Of a stretch of 35,408 nt of DNA, positions 27,027 to 35,408 are shown piece by piece (position 1 is the first letter of the stretch; every line of letters starts with the position of its first letter). The translations under genes and the position numbers were made by a program. Source of the DNA: an uncultured Cellvibrionales bacterium. GTDB taxonomy: Bacteria; Pseudomonadota; Gammaproteobacteria; Pseudomonadales; Porticoccaceae. The notes under the pieces are model-generated. The model was not told where the DNA came from. It saw nothing but the letters and a program-made list of their open reading frames with translations, and did not search any database. Where the stretch lies: assembly GCA_913031145.1 (NCBI GenBank), contig CAJWCO010000028.1:1-35408 (forward strand), written 5' to 3'.

Positions 27027-28526
27027 ATGAAAACTGTCCTCGGTATTGATCTTGGCACGCAAAGCATAAAAGTCGTTTTTTACGATTATCAGCAACAGAG
27101 TGTTGTCGCCAGTGCCGCCTCGCCATTGGCGGTGGATCGTAATGAATTCGGTGCAGCGGAACAAAATACCGCCGACTGGCTCTCTGCACTTAAGCAGTGT
27201 TTTCTCAGTATTCCAGATGATGTCAAAGCGTCAATCACAGCGATTGGCGTTTCTGGCCAGCAGCACGGACTGGTTGCTTTAGATGAACAGAACCAGGCTC
27301 TGTATGCCGTTAAACTCTGGTGTGATACCGCGACGCAAAAAGAGGTGGATGAAATTACTCACGCATGTGGTGGTCGAGATGCGTTGATCGAACATGTAGG
27401 TAATCCCATCGTCACGGGCTACACCGCGCCTAAAATTCGCTGGCTGAAGAACCATCGGCCAGAGGCGTATAAAAATTTGGCACATATTCTATTGCCACAT
27501 GATTACATTAATTTTGTATTAACCGGCGCACACGTTATGGAGTTTGGCGATGCCTCGGGTACAGGATTGCTGGATGTCCGTCAGCGTCAATGGAGCGCGG
27601 CTGTGATCAACGCGCTGGACGAAGAGCGAGATCTTTCAAAGTGTCTGCCCGATCTGATTGATGCAGATCAAATGGTCGGTAGGACGCACGCCGAGTGCGC
27701 GCGGGAATTCGGTATCCCCGAGGGTGTCCCGGTATCGGCCGGGGGCGGAGACAATATGATGGGTGCGATTGGTACCGGTAATGTTGTACCTGGAGTTTTG
27801 ACCATGAGCCTTGGTACATCAGGGACACTCTATGCCTATTCGGACACCCCAATTGTGGACCCCAATGGTAATGTGGCCGCTTTTTGCAGTTCTACTGGCG
27901 GCTGGCTTCCTCTAATTTGTACGATGAACTGTACCTTGGCAACTGAGCTAATTCGCGGGCCTTTATGTATCGATTTGGAAAATTTTGAGGCGACGGTGGC
28001 GGCAGCAAACCCCGGAAGTGATGGTATTATCACCTTGCCATTTTTTAGTGGCGAACGCACCCCTAATCTACCCTCGGCCACCGGAACTATTTTGGGGTTG
28101 ACAGCAGACAATTGTCTACCAGAAAACATACTTCGCTCGCACGTAGAAGCTGCGGTCTACGGGTTGAAGTTTGGTCTCGAAGAGCTGCGTAAGCTGGGCG
28201 TTGAGGCGAGCGAAATTGTTTTGACCGGTGGGGGCGCGAATAGCGCGCAGTGGCGTCAAATTGTCGCGGATGTGTGTGAACTCGATGTGGCGGTGCTTGA
28301 CCAAGCTGAAGGCGCCGCTCTTGGGGCGGCATTGCAGGCATTGTGGGCGTTTTTGCGCTCGACCGGTGAAGACATCAGTATCGCTGAAATCACCACTCAG
28401 CATTTATCAAAAGATCCGTCGGCTACTGCGCGACCTAACCCCGATTTGCGCGCGGTTTACCGCGACGGGTACGCACGTTACTGGCAGGCGGTCCAATTAC
28501 TAACTCCTTACTACACAGACAAATAG
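27027..28526 (+). CDS. xylB: Xylulokinase (FGGY carbohydrate kinase)
   Basis: A 499-residue FGGY kinase that phosphorylates D-xylulose to xylulose 5-phosphate. The N-terminal nucleotide site has [12 protein letters not shown] (6-17). Substrate-side segments include [24 protein letters not shown] and [12 protein letters not shown]. Further on are [24 protein letters not shown] and the C-terminal [16 protein letters not shown], in the order expected for XylB. ATG 27027 was chosen; a GTG four codons upstream lies within the AAGGTG ribosome site at 27012-27017. The xylose isomerase gene follows after eight bases, so the two form an operon. Confidence 0.94.
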   Translation: MKTVLGIDLGTQSIKVVFYDYQQQSVVASAASPLAVDRNEFGAAEQNTADWLSALKQCFLSIPDDVKASITAIGVSGQQHGLVALDEQNQALYAVKLWCDTATQKEVDEITHACGGRDALIEHVGNPIVTGYTAPKIRWLKNHRPEAYKNLAHILLPHDYINFVLTGAHVMEFGDASGTGLLDVRQRQWSAAVINALDEERDLSKCLPDLIDADQMVGRTHAECAREFGIPEGVPVSAGGGDNMMGAIGTGNVVPGVLTMSLGTSGTLYAYSDTPIVDPNGNVAAFCSSTGGWLPLICTMNCTLATELIRGPLCIDLENFEATVAAANPGSDGIITLPFFSGERTPNLPSATGTILGLTADNCLPENILRSHVEAAVYGLKFGLEELRKLGVEASEIVLTGGGANSAQWRQIVADVCELDVAVLDQAEGAALGAALQALWAFLRSTGEDISIAEITTQHLSKDPSATARPNPDLRAVYRDGYARYWQAVQLLTPYYTDK

Positions 28527-28534
28527 GCGGCATC

Positions 28535-29878
28535 ATGGGTAATATCTTTATCGGTAATCAAGAGTACTTTCCGACAGTGAGTAAAATACAATACGAAGGG
28601 CCAGAATCAGATAATCCACTGGCTTTCAAATGCTATGACGCCGATCGTATGGTGGGTACCCAAACGATGCGTGAGCACTTGCGCTTCGCTGTATCCTATT
28701 GGCATACATTTTGTGGCGATGGCACAGATGTTTTTGGCCCGGGTACTCAAGTGCATCCGTGGAATAAAAAATCTGATCCGTTGGCCGCAGCAGAGGACAA
28801 GATTGATGCTGCATTCGAGTTGTTCACTAAGTTAGGCGTACCTTACTACTGTTTTCATGATGTTGATTTGGCGCCTGATGGCAATACTGTGGCGCAAGGC
28901 GAAGCCTACTTGGAGCATATGGTGACGCTAGCAAAACAGCGTCAGGAGGCGACCGGTATTGAGCTCTTGTGGGGCACTGCCAATGTGTTTTCAAACCCGA
29001 GGTATATGAACGGCGCATCGACCAACCCGAATTTTGACGTAGTGGCACATGCCGGCGCACAGGTTAAACGTGCTTTGGACGCTACCGTAGCGCTGGGCGG
29101 AAAAAATTATGTGTTTTGGGGGGGCAGAGAAGGCTATGCATGCCTTTTTAATACGGATACACGCCGTGAGTTAGAGCACATGGGTCGATTCTTGGGTATG
29201 GCGCGTGATTATGGTCGTTCAATCGGTTTTGAGGGAACGTTTCTCATTGAGCCGAAGCCAATGGAGCCCATGTATCATCAATATGATGTCGATGCGCAAA
29301 CGGTTATCGGGTTTTTGCGTGAGCATGGTTTAGATAAAGACTTTAAGATTAATATAGAAGCTAATCATGCAACGCTCTCGGGTCATAATACTGCGCATGA
29401 GTTGCAGATGTGTGCAGATGCAGGCATGTTGGGTTCGATTGATGCAAACCGGGGTAATCCGCAAAATGGGTGGGACACAGATCAGTTTCCGACGGATCTT
29501 CAAGATACGGTGCAGACGATGCTGGTGGTCTTGGCGAACGGGGGTTTTGTGAATGGCGGGCTAAACTTTGATGCGAAGTTGCGCCGCGAATCAACCAATC
29601 CTGACGACATCTTTATCGCGCATGTCGGAGGTATGGACTGTTTTGCTCGGGGTTTATTGGCGGCACACAGCTTGCTGGAACGCTCGCCGTTGATGAAGAG
29701 TAAAAAGCAACGCTACGCCAGTTTTGACGCGGATATGGGGGCGGATTTCGAGCGCGGAACCTTGTCGCTTACTGATCTACGTGACCATGCCGCGGCTATC
29801 GGCGAACCCAAACGCATCAGTGGGCGCCAAGAGGCGATCGAAAATATGATTAACGATCACCTCCTAAGGTCAGTGTAA
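28535..29878 (+). CDS. xylA: Xylose isomerase
   Basis: A 447-residue class II xylose isomerase that converts D-xylose to D-xylulose with divalent metals. Active-site elements are [13 protein letters not shown] (His108 and Asp111), [28 protein letters not shown] with a metal-binding Glu, [19 protein letters not shown] and [19 protein letters not shown] with metal-binding Asp residues. Length matches the E. coli enzyme. It is second in the operon after xylulokinase, the reverse of the E. coli xylA-xylB order. No dedicated xylose transporter or XylR regulator lies next to it. Confidence 0.97.
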   Translation: MGNIFIGNQEYFPTVSKIQYEGPESDNPLAFKCYDADRMVGTQTMREHLRFAVSYWHTFCGDGTDVFGPGTQVHPWNKKSDPLAAAEDKIDAAFELFTKLGVPYYCFHDVDLAPDGNTVAQGEAYLEHMVTLAKQRQEATGIELLWGTANVFSNPRYMNGASTNPNFDVVAHAGAQVKRALDATVALGGKNYVFWGGREGYACLFNTDTRRELEHMGRFLGMARDYGRSIGFEGTFLIEPKPMEPMYHQYDVDAQTVIGFLREHGLDKDFKINIEANHATLSGHNTAHELQMCADAGMLGSIDANRGNPQNGWDTDQFPTDLQDTVQTMLVVLANGGFVNGGLNFDAKLRRESTNPDDIFIAHVGGMDCFARGLLAAHSLLERSPLMKSKKQRYASFDADMGADFERGTLSLTDLRDHAAAIGEPKRISGRQEAIENMINDHLLRSV

Positions 29879-29893
29879 CCCGTAATCTGACGA

Positions 29894-29911
29894 GCACGGA
29901 GGTCTTCGTGC
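29894..29911 (+). terminator. Short hairpin after xylose isomerase, weak terminator candidate
   Basis: GCACGGA (29894-29900) pairs with TTCGTGC (29905-29911), seven pairs including one G-T, around GGTC. It starts 16 bases after the xylA stop. There is no T-run after it, so rho-independent termination is doubtful. Confidence 0.25.
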
Positions 29912-29953
29912 GTTGCGCGAGCGTGCAGGTCCGCGGCTAAGATGTTTGGATGT

Positions 29954-29977
29954 GTGGGTGAGTGGGTGAGTGGGTGG
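29954..29977 (+). repeat. Short tandem repeat of GTGGGTGA
   Basis: Two exact copies of the eight-base unit (29954-29961 and 29962-29969) are followed by a third copy with one change at its last base (29970-29977). It lies between xylA and the large secreted protein gene, about 110 bases before the latter. Such arrays can vary in copy number, but three units are too few to call it phase-variable. Confidence 0.6.
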
Positions 29978-30087
29978 ATGAGCTTATTGGCGCTCAAAAA
30001 ACGGCTGCTTACCTGCGCATCTCGTGGTGCCAAAAACATAATAAAAAGCTAGAGAAGCTTGGTGAATAGGTCTCAGGGAGAAGTCTA

Positions 30088-33000
30088 GTGGCTAAAAAGC
30101 GTATATGGAAATCTCGCAATTTCATTGCATGTCTGTGTGGACTGATCCTCTCTTCGGCAGGGTATTCTGCTGAGTGGTATGTTTCGTCGAGCGGGTTAGA
30201 CCAAAATTCTGGCAGCTCAGTGACGACGCCGTTTAAAACGATCTCAAAAGGGGTGGGCGTGACTTCGCCCGGCGATACGGTGTATGTCATGGACGGAACC
30301 TATCGCAATGCCGGTTATGGGAGCGGTCTTGATGGAACCGATTATAGAAACTCTGTGGTGGTTAGATTAACGCAGTCGGGCGAGGCGGGTGCTCCTATCA
30401 CCTTGCGCAATTTACAGGGACATACGCCGAAAATTCAGTTTGATGGCGCCGGCGGCATCAATCTATCCGCCAATGTCAACCACGTCGTTATTGAAGGGTT
30501 TGAGATCGAAGGCCCTTCGGCGTCGATTACCTATGCACAAGCTATTGCGGACAGAAATTACAAAATTGAGGTAGCAGGCGACGGTGATGACGCCACGCGT
30601 TACCGGCACACTTACTTTTCTGGCAAGGGAATCTGGGGCTACGGTCCTCACCACCATGTCGTGGTTAGGAATAATATTGTGCACGATACGCCAGGTTCCG
30701 GCATTCGTTTCAATGATTCCGATTACATGACGATCGAGTCTAACACCGTCTATAACACGACGTGGTGGACGTCATCAGCATCCAGCGCGATCGTTTATGC
30801 AGAAGCTATTTCTGCCGTCGGCGACAACGGAACGGGTGTTAAGATGGTGATGAGGGGCAATGTTCTTTATAACAATTGGAACAGAATTCCTTTTTATGTC
30901 ACGCAGCTTCCAGACAACGCCAGTGGACCGGGTGGCGATTATGGGACGGCCAGTCAAAATGACATTTTAGACGGGCAGGGACTTTATGTAACGCGCAGTG
31001 ATCCGAGCTATGCGGGGACGTTTTTGTTTGAAAATAACTTAGTGGTTAACAGTGGGAAGAACGGCATTCACTTTGACCACTCTCATGCCGCAAGCGGGAT
31101 CATTCGAAATAATACGCTTTTTTTTAATGGCGTTCATAACATTATTCAAAACCTTTCGGTCGAGGAGGGTAACCCCCGACATATAGGAAACAATAAAGTC
31201 GCTGGTATCAATACGCGCAGTGTTGCATCGGTAGCGGTTGTCAACAACATTGTTGTGACCCGAGATAATCAGTATTCGGCGCTCGGTTTATACGATATTC
31301 CAGGCCAGAACCAAATTGTGTCGAACAATATATTCAGCAATGGAAGCGTTATTCCTTCAGGTACGGGTGGCTATTCGAATGAAAGCCCGAAGTTTATTAA
31401 CGCACCTGAGGTGGTAAATGGGCTCATTGATATGTCGGGGACTGACTTCTCGCTGGCGACTGATTCGCCCGCCATTAATGCGGGTAACCCAAACTATTCT
31501 CCGGTTAACGATCTCAAAGGGGATCTGCGCCCCGTCCGGTCAGAAGCGATTACGTCGTCGAGTTTTGAGAATTCAGACGACGGATGGGTGCCTTTTGGTG
31601 CTGCGGTTCAAAGATCATCAGTTGAGGCACTGACCGGCACTCACAGCTTGCTCGTTTCAGAGCGAGGCTACAACTACTCAAGTGCAAGACTCTATTTGGA
31701 CGGTTTATTGACGGTGGGGAAGACCTACACGTTATCGGCGTGGGTAAGGTTGGCCGAGGGAGCGTCGGGCACAACGCAGGCGACCCTTAAACGCGAGTTA
31801 GGAGATGCTGCCCCCGATTACACAGAATGGACGGCCGCGGTCACTGCGCGAGATGATAGGTGGGTACAGATTACCGGTGATTACACGCATCTCGCATCGG
31901 ATCGCATTTTTGTTTATATCAAGGGCCCACAAAGCGGTGATGGGCTGAATGGGTATTACATTGACGATGTCTCTATTGTCGAGCAGGGCGTCAGCCCCGT
32001 TGATTTTGATGATGTGGGTGATGTGGTCGACGTGGGGGCTTATGAATATCAAAGCTCTGATAACGCGCCGGTATTTACATCAGAGGCGGCTTTTAGTGTT
32101 CCTGAAAATCAAACCGCTATTGCGACAGTGACCGCAACAGATGTGGATAGCGCAGCAATCAGTTTTAGCATTACTGGAACAGAATTGGAGATTACGCAGA
32201 CAGGTGTTTTGTCGTTTTTGGATGCGCCTGATTACGAGCAAAAAACACGCTACATAGCCACCGTCACCGCGACGGACGGGCGCAACTCGCAAGGTCAAAT
32301 CATTACCGTTTCGGTGACTGATGTGGACGACGAGTCGCCTATTTTTACGTCAGCTTCGGTATTGAGTGCCGCTGAGAATCAAACGGCCATTACTACAGTG
32401 ACCGTTACAGACACTGATAGCGCAACACACGAATTTTCTATTTCAGAAAGCGGCTTGGCCATATCGCCGTTGGGTGTGCTCACCTTTGTAACAGCACCTG
32501 ACTATGAAGAGCAATCGTCTTACACCGCAAGAATTACCGCAACCGATGGGTTTAATACCGCATTTCAAGAAATCACGGTTTCAGTTCTAGATGTTGACGA
32601 GTTGATGGATGCAGACGCCGACGGCGTAGCGGATGGTGTGGATAATTGCGTGTACGCGGTAAATCCGAACCAGTTGGATACAGATGCCGACAACATTGGC
32701 AATCTCTGCGACGATGATGATGACGGTGACGGCGTGACTGATACACAAGAAGCTGCCGAGGGCACCGACCCACTCGATTCAACGGATTGTTTTTCGTGCC
32801 TTAACCCGCTTTCTGGTCGGGTTTACCACTGGAAAAGTCACGCATTTCTAGACGCGACAGAACTAAATTTAGAGGGGGTAGCAGACGATATTGCGGCGCC
32901 GTTTGTCGCTCAGGCAGTGTCTGATCAAACGGGTCATTACACTTTTTCAGATATGCATCATGGTGCAAACCACATGATGGCAAGCAGAGCCATTACTGCA

Positions 33001-34362
33001 CCTGAATCGGGCAATGTTGTTAGCTCTGCAGACGCGCTGGCGGCTTTAAAAATTGCCGTAGGAGTAAATCCTAATGCTGATCCTGATGGGGCAGGGCCCC
33101 TTACCCCTCTTGCGATATCGCCCTACCAATACGTTGCGGCGGATGTTAATGGCGACGGTCTAATCACTTCAGCTGATGCGCTAGCCATTTTGAAGATGGC
33201 GGTAAAACTGGGAACAGCACAACCGCGCAGGTGGGTATTTGTGGCCGAGGATTACGACTTTTGGGATGACGCCAATGAGCGTTTTAAAACCCGTCGCGGC
33301 GATGTGACATGGGATCGCGATGGGATTTTTTTTGAGTACCCCAAGAGCAAGCAGAATCTTGTGGGGGTCTTAATGGGCGATGTCAATGGCGACTGGAAAG
33401 CTCCAGAGGACAGTGACACGCTTGCTAAGGAACACTTCGTCGAATTTGTTGCCGCACACGGAGGGAACCTTGCGCAGTGGAATATTTTTAACACGCCACC
33501 TCGATTGTCTGTAAACCCTGCGGTGGTTGTGCCAGAAAATCAAACCGCCGTCATGTTGGCGACCGCAACAGACGCTGATCAAGATACGCTGTCCTATTCG
33601 CTCGTTGGGCCAGACGCAGCAGTCTTTGATGTGTCTGGGTCGGGTGAGGTCATATTTCTGGCCGCGCCTGATTTTGAAAATCCGGTCGACGCGGATGCCG
33701 ATAACATTTTTATGTTCAGTGTGATCGTGACAGATTCTGAAGGCTTGACCGATTCCGTCGAACTGACAGTGACAGTCACCGATGTTGATGAAAACCTACC
33801 ACCGTCGTTGCCGCTTTCGGAGATAAAAACACTGACGCAAAGCATCGACGGTCAGTTGGTAGAGCGTCGTTATATTATTCGTTATCCTCAAGACATTGCT
33901 AAACGGCCTTATCCTGTGGTGTTTTTCTTTCACGGGAGTGGAGGCGCGGCCGACAGCTGGCTATTGAATCCAGCGGTGTCGCGATTAATCGACGAAGGCG
34001 AGTTTGTGGGTATCTTTCCCGATGGTTATAACAAGCGCTGGAATGTTGGAACTGAGTCGAATGCCGACGATGTCGCTTTTGTCACGGAGATTGTGAACAG
34101 CCTTCCACCGGAAGGGGTGTTTGATCTAGAAAAAATGTATGGCGTGGGCACGTCTAATGGAGCGGGCTTAGTCAATAAATTAGCTAAGGAGACCACGCTA
34201 TTTAAGGGTATCGCGCCACTAATAAGCCAACAAACTGTCGCAATCGGTAATGTAGTGCCATCTCAGTCGATCTCGGTATTTCAAGTCAACGGGAGCGAAG
34301 ATGCATTAATACCTTTAGAAGTATTAGTACCTTGCCTAAATGTATCTGAGTTACGTAATTGA
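30088..34362 (+). CDS. Large secreted protein: beta-helix with inserted CBM22, cadherin, TSP3, dockerin-like and truncated esterase domains
   Basis: 1424 residues, GTG start with GGGAG upstream. The signal peptide ends at about Ala28. A right-handed beta-helix like those of polysaccharide lyases follows (~29-485; starts EWYVSSSGLDQNSG). A CBM22-like xylan-binding domain covers ~487-633 (FENSDDGWVPF, HSLLVSERGYNYSS, YYIDDVSI). The beta-helix end motif DVGAYEYQ appears only after it, at ~650. Then come two cadherin-like repeats (~657-836), TSP3-type calcium repeats (~838-900), a dockerin-like pair of SSADALAAL/DVNGDGLITSADALAI (~975-1041), a third cadherin-like repeat (~1138-1236) and a CE1/LpqC-type esterase (from ~1241; FFFHGSGG, nucleophile Ser1356 in GTSNG, Asp1405 in NGSEDALIP). 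The esterase stops right after the Asp and lacks its catalytic His. The last ~14 residues are probably not native: the gene is cut by a sequence junction near 34320. Confidence 0.85.
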   Translation: MAKKRIWKSRNFIACLCGLILSSAGYSAEWYVSSSGLDQNSGSSVTTPFKTISKGVGVTSPGDTVYVMDGTYRNAGYGSGLDGTDYRNSVVVRLTQSGEAGAPITLRNLQGHTPKIQFDGAGGINLSANVNHVVIEGFEIEGPSASITYAQAIADRNYKIEVAGDGDDATRYRHTYFSGKGIWGYGPHHHVVVRNNIVHDTPGSGIRFNDSDYMTIESNTVYNTTWWTSSASSAIVYAEAISAVGDNGTGVKMVMRGNVLYNNWNRIPFYVTQLPDNASGPGGDYGTASQNDILDGQGLYVTRSDPSYAGTFLFENNLVVNSGKNGIHFDHSHAASGIIRNNTLFFNGVHNIIQNLSVEEGNPRHIGNNKVAGINTRSVASVAVVNNIVVTRDNQYSALGLYDIPGQNQIVSNNIFSNGSVIPSGTGGYSNESPKFINAPEVVNGLIDMSGTDFSLATDSPAINAGNPNYSPVNDLKGDLRPVRSEAITSSSFENSDDGWVPFGAAVQRSSVEALTGTHSLLVSERGYNYSSARLYLDGLLTVGKTYTLSAWVRLAEGASGTTQATLKRELGDAAPDYTEWTAAVTARDDRWVQITGDYTHLASDRIFVYIKGPQSGDGLNGYYIDDVSIVEQGVSPVDFDDVGDVVDVGAYEYQSSDNAPVFTSEAAFSVPENQTAIATVTATDVDSAAISFSITGTELEITQTGVLSFLDAPDYEQKTRYIATVTATDGRNSQGQIITVSVTDVDDESPIFTSASVLSAAENQTAITTVTVTDTDSATHEFSISESGLAISPLGVLTFVTAPDYEEQSSYTARITATDGFNTAFQEITVSVLDVDELMDADADGVADGVDNCVYAVNPNQLDTDADNIGNLCDDDDDGDGVTDTQEAAEGTDPLDSTDCFSCLNPLSGRVYHWKSHAFLDATELNLEGVADDIAAPFVAQAVSDQTGHYTFSDMHHGANHMMASRAITAPESGNVVSSADALAALKIAVGVNPNADPDGAGPLTPLAISPYQYVAADVNGDGLITSADALAILKMAVKLGTAQPRRWVFVAEDYDFWDDANERFKTRRGDVTWDRDGIFFEYPKSKQNLVGVLMGDVNGDWKAPEDSDTLAKEHFVEFVAAHGGNLAQWNIFNTPPRLSVNPAVVVPENQTAVMLATATDADQDTLSYSLVGPDAAVFDVSGSGEVIFLAAPDFENPVDADADNIFMFSVIVTDSEGLTDSVELTVTVTDVDENLPPSLPLSEIKTLTQSIDGQLVERRYIIRYPQDIAKRPYPVVFFFHGSGGAADSWLLNPAVSRLIDEGEFVGIFPDGYNKRWNVGTESNADDVAFVTEIVNSLPPEGVFDLEKMYGVGTSNGAGLVNKLAKETTLFKGIAPLISQQTVAIGNVVPSQSISVFQVNGSEDALIPLEVLVPCLNVSELRN

Positions 34363-34453
34363 TAAGGTGTATCTGCTAACAAATATCCGTGCACTACGAA
34401 CTCACGAATCATCTCCTGTTCATTAAGAAGAGTTCCGAATGCTTTGTTAGAAA
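34320..34453. other. AT-rich bridging segment at a sequence junction
   Basis: Between the truncated esterase and the GC-rich potassium-channel gene lies about 135 bases of distinctly AT-rich sequence. On the plus strand the esterase frame runs only 14 more codons with no family similarity. On the minus strand a frame reads as plausible protein (for example LLNEQEMIREFVVHGYLLAD and YQLRNSDTFRQG) that I do not recognise. It may be a third fragment from another source, or the 3' untranslated region of the channel gene. Confidence 0.45.
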
Positions 34454-35408
34454 CTAATCCATTGGTTCTTCCCTCGGAGTCCTCACCAGCACGAGCAGGT
34501 CCGAGGCCGGCTCGACCATTTTGGATTTTTCCATCATCTTCTCGTGCCGGTGGTCGTCGCGGCTCCGGTCGCGGTGCCGGCACCGCATGTGCGGCACGTG
34601 CTTCGCGATGTTCTTCGAGGCCGCGCGGCCGTGCTTGGCTAATTGCCTTACCTTGCCCGCCATGTGGCTGAATTCCCGATCGAAGGAGTCGTCAATACAA
34701 TGAATCCACTGCACGATCAATGTAAATAATTGCGAGACGACGGCGAGCCCGCAGAAGACCGCGAGCACGTACCAGAAGTGGTACCAGCCGAATTTCTCCA
34801 ATCGCCGCCGCCGCAGCTCGGGCCGCACGCCCGACCGCTGCCAATAAAAATCGGCGTCGGCGTAGGGTGCTACGGCGTCTTCGGTTAAGCAGCGCCACTT
34901 CGCCGGCCGGCCGCCGGGCTTGTAGTAGAGCGCGATCTCGTCGCCCAGCCCGATCGTCGACAGCGTCACGAACGTGTAGTAGCACGACGTCGTGATCGTC
35001 CAGGCCTCCATGACGCAGAAGACGATGACGCAGTGCGCGAAGTGCGCCATGAACAGGAACACCGAAAAGTAGATCTCCTGCATCTTCGAGGGCTTGGCCT
35101 TGAAGCCCAGGCTTTTCCTGATTTTTTTAAGGATGAGGTGCGAGCAGCGCTGCGACGCCGTGCCGATCCAGGCCAGCGCGTAGCACATCAATGGAATGCC
35201 CGTGAGGCCCATGAAGATCGTCGCGTACATGCCCGCCGGTTTTGCTGGACTGAAGTTTCCATACCCAATGGTCGTGATGACCGTGAAGACGTAAATGTAC
35301 GCGTCCCAGGCCGCCCAGCCCTCGATCTTGTTAAAGACGATGGCCCAGGCCGGCGTAAACACAAAAAAGGTGAACAGCATGGTCAATAGGCCCTGCTGGC
35401 GCAGGATC
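34454..35408 (-). CDS. Partial two-pore-domain potassium channel (K2P), eukaryotic type
   Basis: An uninterrupted frame of about 317 codons that runs off the window's right edge, so the N-terminus is missing. Counted from the TTG at 35386: a hydrophobic helix (1-18), pore loop 1 with the selectivity filter TTIGYGN (38-44), M2 with GIPLMCYALAWIG, M3 (~105-125), pore loop 2 with STIGLGDE (143-150), and M4 (WYHFWYVLAVFCGLAVVSQL). A cytoplasmic tail rich in Arg, His and Lys ends at a TAG. Two pore loops in one chain, TIGYG in the first and TIGLGD in the second, define the K2P family, known from animals and other eukaryotes. The region is GC-rich, unlike the rest of the window. It is very likely from another organism, joined by assembly or library chimerism. 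No intron is visible. Confidence 0.88.
   Translation of the reverse strand, partial: ILRQQGLLTMLFTFFVFTPAWAIVFNKIEGWAAWDAYIYVFTVITTIGYGNFSPAKPAGMYATIFMGLTGIPLMCYALAWIGTASQRCSHLILKKIRKSLGFKAKPSKMQEIYFSVFLFMAHFAHCVIVFCVMEAWTITTSCYYTFVTLSTIGLGDEIALYYKPGGRPAKWRCLTEDAVAPYADADFYWQRSGVRPELRRRRLEKFGWYHFWYVLAVFCGLAVVSQLFTLIVQWIHCIDDSFDREFSHMAGKVRQLAKHGRAASKNIAKHVPHMRCRHRDRSRDDHRHEKMMEKSKMVEPASDLLVLVRTPREEPMD

Noticed and set aside
34454-35408. The potassium channel as a true bacterial gene acquired by horizontal transfer
   Set aside because: Composition shift, truncation of the neighbouring esterase at the junction and an extra AT-rich bridging segment fit a chimeric assembly better; kept as a finding to test.
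1-35408. CRISPR array, rRNA genes or insertion sequence
   Set aside because: No regularly spaced repeats, rRNA-like sequence or transposase motifs were seen on either strand.

Overview
The window reads as a piece of a marine or otherwise aquatic polysaccharide-degrading gammaproteobacterium. The order Cellvibrionales is a guess from gene content, not a proven placement. The clues are a lipoprotein GH10 xylanase, a xylB-xylA pair, large secreted proteins with cadherin, TSP3 and dockerin-like repeats, and GC content near 50% with dense two-strand coding. The last ~1.1 kb does not belong with the rest. It encodes part of a eukaryotic-type two-pore-domain potassium channel in GC-rich sequence and begins exactly where a bacterial esterase domain is cut off. 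A chimeric contig is the simplest explanation.

Layout. (1) 1-3208: gene-poor. It starts with what looks like the 3' end of a tRNA (possible attachment-site scar), followed by a periplasmic beta-propeller, a small membrane protein with a TTG start, and 1.1 kb without a convincing gene but with a nested stem-loop. (2) 3209-14086: a sugar-acid catabolic island. A beta-hydroxyacid dehydrogenase (+) precedes two divergent operons. The minus-strand operon holds a UxaA-type sugar-acid dehydratase and an RbsA/RbsC/RbsB-type ABC importer. The plus-strand operon holds a FadR-type GntR regulator, an L-fucose/D-arabinose-type aldose 1-dehydrogenase, a FucU-type mutarotase, an amidohydrolase-type lactonase and a fumarylacetoacetate-hydrolase-fold 2-keto-3-deoxy-aldonate dehydratase or hydrolase. 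Two overlapping perfect palindromes lie between the operons and are the best operator candidate. Together these genes describe a non-phosphorylating oxidative route: import, anomer interconversion, oxidation to lactone, hydrolysis, dehydration, then processing of the 2-keto-3-deoxy acid. (3) 14924-19864: a secreted SMP-30-type lactonase, a cytoplasmic GH32/43-like propeller protein and a lipoprotein alkylsulfatase. (4) 20463-30000: a DMT-family exporter, a GH10 xylanase lipoprotein, a MacA-MacB-type efflux operon and xylulokinase-xylose isomerase. (5) 30088-34362: a 1424-residue secreted multidomain protein. It has a parallel beta-helix with a CBM22 lodged inside its terminal motif, cadherin-like and TSP3 repeats, a dockerin-like segment and a truncated CE1/LpqC-type esterase. 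(6) About 34320 to the end: foreign sequence.

The xylan side is coherent: GH10 cuts xylan, CBM22 and the esterase-like domain fit xylan binding and deacylation, and XylA/XylB bring xylose into the pentose phosphate pathway. The most unusual points are the lactonase gene that has no ATG, GTG or TTG available for its conserved N-terminus, the CBM22 insertion inside the beta-helix signature, the ~95-residue helical LTxxQ insert in the efflux adaptor, the UxaA plus FAH variant of the fucose/arabinose pathway, and the K2P channel chimera.
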